Below the pieces are notes generated by a model. The model had not been told where the DNA came from, ran no database searches, and worked only from the letters and a program-made list of their open reading frames with translations. DNA of 64,000 nt from Roseateles sp049532965 (GTDB taxonomy: Bacteria; Pseudomonadota; Gammaproteobacteria; Burkholderiales; Burkholderiaceae_C), in assembly GCF_049532965.1 (NCBI RefSeq), contig NZ_CP186694.1:2914001-2978000 (forward strand), given 5' to 3'. Each line of letters opens with the position of its first letter. Position 1 is the stretch's first letter. The position numbers were made by a program, and so were the translations under genes. Shown one piece after another: positions 53,118 through 60,943 of the stretch.

Positions 53118-54101
53118 GTGCCGGGCGTGTTGAGCATTGGGGTGGTCGGACTGGGCGTGATGGGGCAGCGGATGCTTGCGCGTCTGGCTGGACATGCGCG
53201 CCTGCGGGTGACCCGCGTCTGGGACGAGAACCCCGAGGTGCTGACGCAGGTGCTGTCGCACTACCCGTTGCTGCGCGCGGCCGCGAACGCCGAGGCGCTG
53301 ATCCGGGAGCCGGGGCTGCATGGCCTCTATATCGCGACGCCGCCGGGGCCTCACATCGCGCTGTCGGAGCGGGCGTTCGACGCGGGTCTGGCGGTGCTGT
53401 GCGAGAAGCCGCTGACGACCGATTTCGCGGCGGGCCGGGCCTGCGTGGAGCGGATCGAGCGCGAGCGCCTGCGTGCGGCGGTGAATTACTCGCTCGCCTC
53501 GTCGACGGGGCTGGCGCATTTGCAGTTGGCCTTCGGCGCGGCGTCGCGGCGTCCGCTCGGCGCGCTCAATGGCGTGAGCATCGAGTTGCGCTTCGCCGCC
53601 TGGCCGCGGCCGTGGCAATCGGGCGCGGGCGCGTGGCTCTCGCAGCGGGGCGAAGGCGGTTTCACGCGGGAGGTGTTGTCGCACTTTCTTTTCGTGCTGC
53701 AGCGGGTCCTGGGCCCGGCGAAGGTGCTGCGCAGCGAGGTCGTGTATCCGGACGATGGCATCGGCTCGGAGCTGTCGCTGGAGGCGGAGCTGGTGGCGGC
53801 GGGCGTGCCGGTGACGATCAGTGCGGGTGTGGGCGGCGACCGGGCGGACGACAACCGGATGCTGTGGCAGGCGAGCGAAGGCGAGATCGAATTGCGCGAC
53901 TGGTTTGGCGTGACGCAGCAACGCCAGGGCGAGCAGGTGCAGAGCCTGGGCGACGCCGAGACCTTGCGCCGCAACGGCATGACGGACCAGTTGAGCCACT
54001 GGGCCGCGATGCTGGAGGGCCGCTCGCACAGCCTGCCCGGTTTCGCCGAGGCCCTCGCCGTGCAGCAGACCATCGAGCGCCTCCTCGCCCGCGACAACTG
54101 A
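53118..54101 (+). CDS. Gfo/Idh/MocA-family oxidoreductase
   Basis: This 327-residue protein has an N-terminal Rossmann fold (IGVVGLGVMGQRMLARLAG) and the family EKP motif (VLCEKPLTTDFAAG), followed by the alpha/beta substrate domain. Members oxidise sugars or inositols with NAD(P). The start is put at GTG 53118 because ggagg lies about 6 nt upstream and the Rossmann strand starts immediately. Substrate unknown; it stands alone. Confidence 0.86.
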   Translation: MPGVLSIGVVGLGVMGQRMLARLAGHARLRVTRVWDENPEVLTQVLSHYPLLRAAANAEALIREPGLHGLYIATPPGPHIALSERAFDAGLAVLCEKPLTTDFAAGRACVERIERERLRAAVNYSLASSTGLAHLQLAFGAASRRPLGALNGVSIELRFAAWPRPWQSGAGAWLSQRGEGGFTREVLSHFLFVLQRVLGPAKVLRSEVVYPDDGIGSELSLEAELVAAGVPVTISAGVGGDRADDNRMLWQASEGEIELRDWFGVTQQRQGEQVQSLGDAETLRRNGMTDQLSHWAAMLEGRSHSLPGFAEALAVQQTIERLLARDN

Positions 54102-54160
54102 CAGTTGATTGGCCGGCCATGGATCAGCCGTGTTGATCGGATGGTGTTGAGGGGCGCGGT

Positions 54161-54283
54161 CCCGCGGCCGACGCGGCTTCGCTTTGGGATGCAGCGCTAG
54201 GCGCGAACCGGAGCCATAGCCGGGCTATGGCGAGGATTCGCAACGACGCGATGCGCCCAAAGCGAAGCCGCGTCGGCTGCGGG
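54161..54283. repeat. Long nested palindrome beside the rnpB promoter
   Basis: A 28-bp arm (54161-54188) is repeated inverted at 54256-54283 with one mismatch. Inside, GCCATAGCC-G-GGCTATGGC (54213-54231) forms a second perfect 9-bp stem, flanked by GCGAA/TTCGC. The core resembles dispersed elements I recall from other Burkholderiales, but that cannot be confirmed here. The right arm occupies the -35 position of the rnpB promoter. Confidence 0.8.
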
Positions 54284-54286
54284 AGG

Positions 54287-54292
54287 TATAGT
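54287..54292 (+). promoter_or_regulatory. rnpB -10 element
   Basis: TATAGT ends 6 nt before the predicted RNase P RNA 5' end. No consensus -35 is found; the expected position lies in the right arm of the adjacent palindrome. Confidence 0.55.
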
Positions 54293-54298
54293 GCCGGC

Positions 54299-54632
54299 GT
54301 GGGGCGAGCCAGACCGCCGCTGGTGCGATCGTGGAAACACGGCACTGGAGGAAGGTCCGGACTGCACAGAGCGGCGTAGCAGCTAACGGCTGCCCGGCGA
54401 AAGCCGAGGATCAGAGCAACAGAGACGAGTCGAAGCGGGTCCGCCCGCTTCGGGTGAAACGGGCAATCTCTACGCGCAGCAACACCAAGTAGGCCAGCGT
54501 TGATGCGGCTCGCAGAGCTGGCGGGTAGGTGGCACCGAGCCGGGCAGCGATGCCCGGCCCAGATGAATGGCGGTCACGTGGGGCGACGAAAGAAGTCCCG
54601 CGCACAGAATCCGGCCTATCGGCTCGCTTCAC
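54299..54632 (+). ncRNA. rnpB: RNase P RNA, bacterial type A
   Basis: The ribozyme of RNase P, which matures tRNA 5' ends. The 5' strand of P1 (GTGGGGCGAGCC, from 54299) pairs with GGCTCGCTTCAC ending at 54632. Universally conserved segments are present: gaggaaggtccggact with cacagagc (CR I, about 54347-54370), gaaacgggcaa after the P12 region, and agatgaatgg followed by cacagaatccggc (CR V). Its length of 334 nt is normal. There is a small inverted repeat (tttgcaagc/gcttgcaaa, 54644-54669) just downstream. Confidence 0.95.
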
Positions 54633-54643
54633 TTTTATGACGA

Positions 54644-54669
54644 TTTGCAAGCGAACGTTGGCTTGCAAA
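54644..54669 (+). terminator. Possible rnpB 3' hairpin
   Basis: A 9-bp perfect inverted repeat, TTTGCAAGC (54644-54652) and GCTTGCAAA (54661-54669), follows rnpB by 11 nt. There is no T run after it, but a short tttt precedes it at 54633-54636. It may serve processing or termination. Confidence 0.4.
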
Positions 54670-54721
54670 CCCTTGCAGCGCGTTGGGAGCCGATGGGCAC
54701 ATCGGTTGCTACCTTCGGGTC

Positions 54722-55192
54722 ATGCAGATCCAATCCCTCGACCCCCGCAGCCCCGCCGCGTTGTCCCTGCTGGCGCAGTCGGACGCCTACATGGCGGCCC
54801 TCTATCCGAGCGAGAGCAATCATCTCGAAGATCCCCAGTCGCTGGCACAGCCGCAGGTGCGCTTCATTGGCGTGTGGCTGGCCGAGTGGCTGGCCGGATG
54901 TGCCGCGGTGAAGGTCGTCGAGGATGATGACGGTCCGTACGGCGAGATCAAGCGAGTGTTCGTTCAACCACAGTTCCGGGGACGCGGCATCTCCAAGCTG
55001 CTGATGGAAGAACTCGAGTCCCATCTCAGGGCGCAAGGCATCGAACTGGCGCGGCTGGAGACCGGGGTGCACCAGCCGGAGGCGCTCAAGCTGTACGAGA
55101 CGCTGGGCTACGACCGGCGTGCGCCGTTCGGTTCCTATGCCGAAGACCCGCTGTCGGTGTTCATGGAAAAGCGCCTGACCGCGGCGAACTGA
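54722..55192 (+). CDS. GNAT-family N-acetyltransferase
   Basis: This 156-residue protein has the GNAT acetyl-CoA loop (FVQPQFRGRGISKLLMEELE) and the family C-terminal strand (ALKLYETLGYDRRAPFGSYAEDP). Related proteins acetylate small molecules or protein N-termini. The start is ATG 54722; the longer frame to 54683 overlaps no ribosome binding site. It follows rnpB by about 90 bp. Substrate unknown. Confidence 0.88.
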   Translation: MQIQSLDPRSPAALSLLAQSDAYMAALYPSESNHLEDPQSLAQPQVRFIGVWLAEWLAGCAAVKVVEDDDGPYGEIKRVFVQPQFRGRGISKLLMEELESHLRAQGIELARLETGVHQPEALKLYETLGYDRRAPFGSYAEDPLSVFMEKRLTAAN

Positions 55193-55355
55193 CGGCAAGC
55201 CCGCCCCCGCCCCTTCCCTTTTTCCAGGCCCTCCACCGAGGGCGTTGTCCCCGGGACGGGTTCCCCCGTACCGGGGGCTTCGTCGCGCGTGGGCGCGGCG
55301 CGACAGGCTTACCGTGCGGAGCTGCTTCAGCTCCGGCCCGACGCGCCGTCGCACC

Positions 55356-56456
55356 ATGGCCCCGACCGCCGCTTTCCCTGCCCCCAGGCTCGCCTCGATC
55401 GAAGCCGCCCGCGCGTTCGCCGCGCTGGCGGTCGTGTTCATGCACGCGACCCACCTGATGCGCGTGCCGCATTTCACCGGCCATGTGTCGCTCGGCGGGA
55501 TGTTCGACTTCGGTTACGTCGGTGTCGACTTCTTCTTCGTGCTGAGCGGCTTCATCATCACCTTCGTCCACCACGCCGAACTGGGCGGTGGTGCGGGGCG
55601 CTGCCCCGGCTACCTGTGGAAGCGCTTCATCCGCGTGTTCCCCATCTATTGGCTGGTGCTGGCGATGACCGTCGCGCCGTCCATGATGACGCGCTGGCTG
55701 TCGGGTCGCACCCCGGTGCTGGAACTCGGCAGCGACGACATCCCAGGCACGCTGTTGCTGTGGATCGGCGGTGAAGCGCCCGAGTACGTCGGCGTCGCGT
55801 GGTCGTTGCAGTTCGAAGTGCTCTTCTATCTCAGCTTCTGCGTGCTGCTGCTCCACCTGCGCGCCGGACTGGCACTGTACGGGCTGTGGGGCGCGCTCGT
55901 CGTGGCGCAAGCCTTCGGCGCCCTGCCCGGCACGCTGCCGCTGCAGCTCGGCAACCCGCACTGCCTGCAGTTCCTCATGGGCGTGGGCACCGGCCTGCTC
56001 GCACGGCGCATGACCTTGCCGCTGCTGAAAGGCCAGTCGCTGATCGTCGGCGTGGCCTTCGTCGCCGCGGTGCTCTATGAACGGCTCGGGCCTCAGGGCC
56101 CGCATGCGTTCGGCGGACGCGTCGCACTGGGGCTCGCGTCTGCCGCGATCCTCGCGACACTGGTCGCTCTCGAACGGCGACAGCCGCTGCGCGTGCCAGC
56201 GCCGCTGGTGCAGTTGGGAGCGGTGTCGTACTCGCTGTACCTCGCGCACTGCCTGCTGATCAACATCGTGCTGACCTTGCTGGTCAAGGCCGGCCTGTAT
56301 CGAGTACTGCCGGAAGCAGTCACCTTCTGCATCGCCGTCGCGGCCGCGGTCGGCGGGGGCTGGATCATCGGGCGCACGCTCGAGTTGCCAGTCGTCGCTT
56401 GGTTGCGCAGGCGGACGGCGCGTCCCGGGGGGCAGGTGTCGGTCGCAGCGGCTTGA
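55356..56456 (+). CDS. Acyltransferase 3 family membrane protein (OafA/YrhL-like)
   Basis: This 366-residue polytopic protein has about ten helices. The N-terminal block IEAARAFAALAVVFMHATHL carries the conserved His, then FGYVGVDFFFVLSGFIITFV and RFIRVFPIYWLVLAM follow. These enzymes O-acetylate cell-surface or secreted carbohydrates from the cytoplasmic side. It stands alone between the GNAT gene and the convergent FHA gene. The acceptor is unknown. Confidence 0.9.
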   Translation: MAPTAAFPAPRLASIEAARAFAALAVVFMHATHLMRVPHFTGHVSLGGMFDFGYVGVDFFFVLSGFIITFVHHAELGGGAGRCPGYLWKRFIRVFPIYWLVLAMTVAPSMMTRWLSGRTPVLELGSDDIPGTLLLWIGGEAPEYVGVAWSLQFEVLFYLSFCVLLLHLRAGLALYGLWGALVVAQAFGALPGTLPLQLGNPHCLQFLMGVGTGLLARRMTLPLLKGQSLIVGVAFVAAVLYERLGPQGPHAFGGRVALGLASAAILATLVALERRQPLRVPAPLVQLGAVSYSLYLAHCLLINIVLTLLVKAGLYRVLPEAVTFCIAVAAAVGGGWIIGRTLELPVVAWLRRRTARPGGQVSVAAA

Positions 56457-56618
56457 GCCGCAGGCCTGGACCGCCCAACTTCGAGGCGCCAGGCGCGGGC
56501 TCTCCACGGGGCATGGGGCATCGCGTCCGCGAACCCCAAGCCCCATTCCGGCCCCACCCACAGTCGTTGACTGCACGGTCGCGAAGCAGTGGGCGGGGCG
56601 GGTGGGCGCCGCTGGGCG

Positions 56619-57677
56619 CTACTCCTCGTTGTCGCCGCTGCCGCCTGCCTGGTCGTTGCGCTTCGCAGCTTGCTTCAACAATGGGGCCTCGAGTTGCTCC
56701 ATGCCACTGATGAAACCATCGATCGGTTTGGGGGGCGCGATACGCATCGCCGGAGGCGGCAAGGTCGCCATGTAGTTCGGGCCCAGCCAGTACTGCTGCT
56801 CCGTGCGGCGGCCCACCGTCAGCACCAGGCCGACCACGCACATCGCGCCAATGCCAACCGCCAGGCGCCGCGACGCCCGCGGCCACACCACCGTCGCGTG
56901 CCACCACAGCAGCAGCGCCGCGCCGATCGACATCACCAGCGTCTCCAGCGCCAGCAGCCTTGGCAGGTTGAACATGTAGGCGACCAGCGGCACCAGCAGG
57001 CTCAGCCCCTGCATCGTCACCGTCGCCACCAGCGCACGCCACAGGTGCGCGCCGAACGCGAACCAGTGTCTGAACAACTGCGTGATCAGCGCCCACAGCG
57101 CCGCCCAGATCAACGCGACACCAATCGGCGCCAGCAGCGCGCTCACCGTGTCCACCCACGTCGCCGTGCCGTCGTTGCCCGCCCAGTTGAATCCCCACAG
57201 CATCAGCGCCCACACCGCCAGCAGCACGGGCAGCGCCCACGATGGGCGCGCGTCGCGCTTCACCGGCTCGTCGGCCCGGTTCAGCGGCTTCTCGGCAGGC
57301 AACGGATCAAGCGCCGTGCGCAGCCGCAGACGCGTCGTGCCAATCTGCAGCAGCGCCTCCGGCGACCAGGCCGTGCGGCTGCGCGCCCCAAGGCGCCGGC
57401 CATCGAGCCATCCGCCGTTGTGGCTGTCGAGCAGCTCCAGCACGGGGCCCCCAGCCGCCGGTGCAGCGTCCACGTCAAGCATCTCGTCGCTGCGTTCGGC
57501 CGCAGGCTCGCCGCGGTCCCAGTGCAACACGGCATGTGCGCCCGCGAGGTGCGGGTCCGACAGCACGAGGTCGCAGTCCGGCGAGCGGCCAATGCGCACC
57601 GGCCACGCGCGGACCTTGTGGATCTCCCGGCAATGACCGTCCCGGTCGACGATCTCGATCACCGCGGCGTGGTCCAT
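56619..57677 (-). CDS. FHA-domain membrane protein
   Basis: This 352-residue protein has an N-terminal forkhead-associated domain (VRIGRSPDCDLVLSDPHLAGAHAVLHWDRG, LLDSHNGGWLDGRRL), which normally binds phosphothreonine. After a linker come about six hydrophobic helices (residues about 150-320) and a short charged tail. The start lies 19 nt inside the preceding protease gene, so they are translated together. The combination suggests a membrane signalling or assembly role; no specific function is known. Confidence 0.85.
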   Translation of the reverse strand: MDHAAVIEIVDRDGHCREIHKVRAWPVRIGRSPDCDLVLSDPHLAGAHAVLHWDRGEPAAERSDEMLDVDAAPAAGGPVLELLDSHNGGWLDGRRLGARSRTAWSPEALLQIGTTRLRLRTALDPLPAEKPLNRADEPVKRDARPSWALPVLLAVWALMLWGFNWAGNDGTATWVDTVSALLAPIGVALIWAALWALITQLFRHWFAFGAHLWRALVATVTMQGLSLLVPLVAYMFNLPRLLALETLVMSIGAALLLWWHATVVWPRASRRLAVGIGAMCVVGLVLTVGRRTEQQYWLGPNYMATLPPPAMRIAPPKPIDGFISGMEQLEAPLLKQAAKRNDQAGGSGDNEE

Positions 57678-59173
57678 GCGAATCCTTGCAGGTAATGACG
57701 CGTCAGCCGGGTGGCGTTCGCGAAGCTGACGCCGCGGGCGTCGAATCGGCCGAGGGCGCCTTCAGTCGAGGCGTCCACGTTGGTGACCAGCACCGTGAGG
57801 TCGAACAGGCCCTCCAGCTTGCGGTAGGCGCGCAGGCAGGCGACCGCACGCAGCGGCGGGCCGTCCTTCTGCTGCACAAAGTCCTCACGGCAGTACGGGG
57901 CGGTTCGGTCCCGGTCGGGCCCGCCGAGGCGCTCGTTGCGGAAGCTCCCCGAGTAGATCGCGGAGAAACGGACCGCCCCGAGCTTGCTGCCGTCGTAGAC
58001 CTCCTCGGTGACGCCGAAGTAGCCGGTCTGCAGCGACTCGCTGATGAACAGCGCATGCTCCATCCGGCATTGCGTGCGCTGCATCTGCAAGCCCTGCGCT
58101 TCGGCGGAAGTGCCGCTGCCCCAACAGCGCATGTACTGCTCTTGCGGAATCGGCAAGCGGTAGCGCGGATGCGTCAGCGTGCGCCATGGTTGCGCCAGGA
58201 AGCTGCGCGAGAGCTCCTCCTGGTACGCCATCAGCTGCTCGCGCAGCTTGGGCCAGGCCGCACCCTTCATCGGCGCTGCATCCCGGCTGCGCGCGAGCAG
58301 CGCGGCGGCATGCTGTCCCGGCACCAGGAAGCTCATCTGCTGCGCGAAGATCATCGTCGACACGTTCACGCCGACGATCTCGCCGTCCTCGTCGAGGACC
58401 GGCCCACCGCTCATGCCGGGGTTGATCGAGCCGGAGTAGTAGATGAGCGGGTCGAAGCTGCGCTCGACCAGCCCGTTGTAGGTGCCCTCGACCACGGCGA
58501 ACGCGACGTCGTGCGGGTTGCCCATCGAATAGATCCGCTCGCCCTTGTCCAGCGGCTGGTCCGGCTTGCGGAAGGCCAGCGGCGTCGCGGTCATGCGCGC
58601 GACGATGCCCTTCGGATCCGCCTTCGGATCGCCGGCCTTGGCCACGATGCGCAGCAGGGCCAGGTCTCGCCTCGCGTCGAAGTCGAGCAGCTCAATATCG
58701 CCGCCATCGCCCTCCGGCGTCTGGTACTGCAAGCGGTAGCGCTCCGGTTCGAGCGCATGCTGGCTGACCACGTGGTAGTTGGTGATGACGTGGCCCTGCG
58801 CGCTGACGACGAAGCCGGAACCAACCGACGCCTGGCTGCCGTTGAACAGCGTGCGAACCTGCAGCAGCTGGGCACGGCTGCGGTCATAGAGGCGGCGGGC
58901 GCTCGCCGACACGGGCGCGGCGGGCGTTGCCTGGCTGGCCGCTGCGCCCGGCGCCGTGGCGCCGCCCGGCAGCGGGTTCGGCGATGGCGCCGGCATCGGG
59001 ACTGCCGGCACCTGCGCCGGGGCCGGGGCCGGGGCCGGGACGGTGACCGGCCGCTCGCCGGGCTTGGCGGCGGGCTCCGGCCGCGTCTGCGCCGCGGCCG
59101 GCAGGCCGAGCACGGCCATCAGCAGCACCGCCACGCCGGCGGCCTGCCCTGGGGTGAGAAATTTTCGCGACAA
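57659..59173 (-). CDS. Secreted trypsin-like serine protease
   Basis: This 504-residue protein has a signal peptide (AAGVAVLLMAVLGLPAAA), a Pro/Ala-rich linker of about 70 residues, and a trypsin-fold protease domain with the triad His in VITNYHVVS, Asp in ARRDLALL and Ser in NPGMSGGPVL. About 200 further residues follow, with several Cys, and no PDZ domain. The last 19 nt overlap the FHA gene. Substrate unknown; likely periplasmic or surface-exposed. Confidence 0.87.
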   Translation of the reverse strand: MSRKFLTPGQAAGVAVLLMAVLGLPAAAQTRPEPAAKPGERPVTVPAPAPAPAQVPAVPMPAPSPNPLPGGATAPGAAASQATPAAPVSASARRLYDRSRAQLLQVRTLFNGSQASVGSGFVVSAQGHVITNYHVVSQHALEPERYRLQYQTPEGDGGDIELLDFDARRDLALLRIVAKAGDPKADPKGIVARMTATPLAFRKPDQPLDKGERIYSMGNPHDVAFAVVEGTYNGLVERSFDPLIYYSGSINPGMSGGPVLDEDGEIVGVNVSTMIFAQQMSFLVPGQHAAALLARSRDAAPMKGAAWPKLREQLMAYQEELSRSFLAQPWRTLTHPRYRLPIPQEQYMRCWGSGTSAEAQGLQMQRTQCRMEHALFISESLQTGYFGVTEEVYDGSKLGAVRFSAIYSGSFRNERLGGPDRDRTAPYCREDFVQQKDGPPLRAVACLRAYRKLEGLFDLTVLVTNVDASTEGALGRFDARGVSFANATRLTRHYLQGFAWTTPR

Positions 59174-59298
59174 CGCAGGAGACTCCGGGAATGAGCGAAC
59201 GACGCATGCTAGCGGCTTTGTGGCCGCTACCCCCGACCGGGTTGCCGGACGGGGCCTCGCAACCTACCAGCGGCACCATGGCGTGAAGGCCAGGCGCG

Positions 59299-60711
59299 TC
59301 ACGGCGACTGCGGCCGTTCGCCGGCCGGAGGCTCCTCAGCCGGCGCGCTGCGGGTCGGGCGGCGGTCACCGGGCCAGGGACCGAACAACGGCATCGGCAT
59401 CCGGATCGGCGTGACGTCCAGGTACAGGTTGACGACGGTGTAGTCCTCGGGCCCGAGCTCGTCGGTGCTCCAGCCGATGCTGCCCGGCCCCTTGTAGAGC
59501 CGGAACAGGAAGCCGAGATCGGCCAGCGCATCGTCCGCCTTGGGCGCCGCCTCGAAGCTCAGGCCGCGGAACTCGGTCTGCACGCTGTCGATCAGGATGG
59601 ACATCGCGGTCGACAAGGTCGAATCGCCCAGCATGTCCGTGTAGAACTGCGGCAGCGTGTAGTAGGGCTTGTAGTCCGGCGCGCCGGGCTCGAGCTTCTG
59701 ACCGCGCAGCTTGGCCGCTGACGGCGTGACGCTCCGGGTGCGCAGGTGGATGCGGTCGCCATGGTCCAGGTAGGTCAGCCGCGCCTGCTTCAGGTTGAAG
59801 ACGCCCAGCGTGCGATCGGTGGTCGCGCCGTTCAGGTCGACCAGCAACGCGCCCTTGTGGCCGAGGATCTCGACCTCGTCGCCGCGGATGACGGCGGCGG
59901 AGTTCTCGTCGACGCCCAGCCCCAGCTGGTACCCCTTGGCCAGCATCAGCGGCACCATGCGGCCGAAGCGGCCGCGCTTGAGGAAGTGCTGGTCGACGAA
60001 GAGGTCCGGCCCGACGAAGCCCAGCCCGCGGTCGATCTGCTTGCCCTCCTCCCATTGCCCTTTGAGGATGCTGATGACGCTGGGCGCGTCGCGGAACATG
60101 ACGGTGCTCATCACCGCCGCGCCGGCCGAAGTGCCGGCGACGACGCCCCCGCGCCGATAGACCTCCCAGATGGCGTCGAGCATCGGCGTGGAGCGCCCGC
60201 CCGGATTGAGGACGTCGACGATGCGCTCCTGCGAGCCGCCGGTGAAGAAGATGCCCTTGGCGTTGCGGACCTTCGCGATCAGCGCGGCGTCGCGGACGAC
60301 CTTGTGGAGGTCCACCCACGAGAACTTCGGCGCCACCGGCAGCGCTTCCGCGATGGCGCCGCGGCGCTGCAGTTGCTCGACGACCTGCCGGGCGCTCGTT
60401 TCCGGATCCTCGGCGGCGGTGCCGAAGACGACGAAGCGGGCGCCGCGTCCGCCCGCCAGCGCGATGAGGCGGTTCCACACCTCGTCGTTGTCCGCCTTCA
60501 ACGCCCCGCCGATGGCCATCGCGTGGCCTTTTATGGGGACATCCGCCAGCGGGGCCGATGCTCCCCGGACGGCCGGCGTCACGGACATCGCCGACGAGGC
60601 CGCGGGGGCGGACGCCGGCGCGGCGGGGGCAACGGGCGCGGCAACGGCGTTCGCGCCCCACGCAAGGACGAATGCGCCGGCCAGCCGGCGCAGGAAACTG
60701 CTGTCGATCAT
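59299..60711 (-). CDS. Cyanophycinase-like serine peptidase (family S51)
   Basis: This 470-residue protein has a signal peptide (LAGAFVLAWGANAVAA) and an S51-type fold with the nucleophile motif VVAGTSAGAAVMS, plus FFTGGSQERIVD and LGLGVDENSAAVI. These match secreted cyanophycinases (CphE), which release dipeptides from the polymer of Asp and Arg. The roughly 150-residue C-terminal extension is unusual for the family. It is divergent from a TonB-dependent receptor. An in-frame extension to 60945 is not coding-like. Specificity for cyanophycin is inferred. Confidence 0.85.
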   Translation of the reverse strand: MIDSSFLRRLAGAFVLAWGANAVAAPVAPAAPASAPAASSAMSVTPAVRGASAPLADVPIKGHAMAIGGALKADNDEVWNRLIALAGGRGARFVVFGTAAEDPETSARQVVEQLQRRGAIAEALPVAPKFSWVDLHKVVRDAALIAKVRNAKGIFFTGGSQERIVDVLNPGGRSTPMLDAIWEVYRRGGVVAGTSAGAAVMSTVMFRDAPSVISILKGQWEEGKQIDRGLGFVGPDLFVDQHFLKRGRFGRMVPLMLAKGYQLGLGVDENSAAVIRGDEVEILGHKGALLVDLNGATTDRTLGVFNLKQARLTYLDHGDRIHLRTRSVTPSAAKLRGQKLEPGAPDYKPYYTLPQFYTDMLGDSTLSTAMSILIDSVQTEFRGLSFEAAPKADDALADLGFLFRLYKGPGSIGWSTDELGPEDYTVVNLYLDVTPIRMPMPLFGPWPGDRRPTRSAPAEEPPAGERPQSP

Positions 60712-60943
60712 CGTCTGGGCCTCGCGCCGCGGACCGGGCGGCGCCTTCGTACCGGTTGAACACGACCTTCGGAGGAGGCAGCGTCGGACGATAGCGTCCC
60801 CCTCCGCCGGTCGGGGCACTGTTCGACAGCGCAGTTGCGCCGGCACGACTCCCTGGTCAACCCCGGCTAGGCCCGTGACGGTTCGCTTCCTAGACTGGTC
60901 CGCCAGAGCCATACGGCCAACCTCGGCACCCAGGGAGCCCGCC

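Noticed and set aside
54299..54632. Possible tRNA or small protein frames in the region before the GNAT gene
   Set aside because: The conserved P1 pairing and universal RNase P segments identify it as rnpB; short frames through it are incidental.
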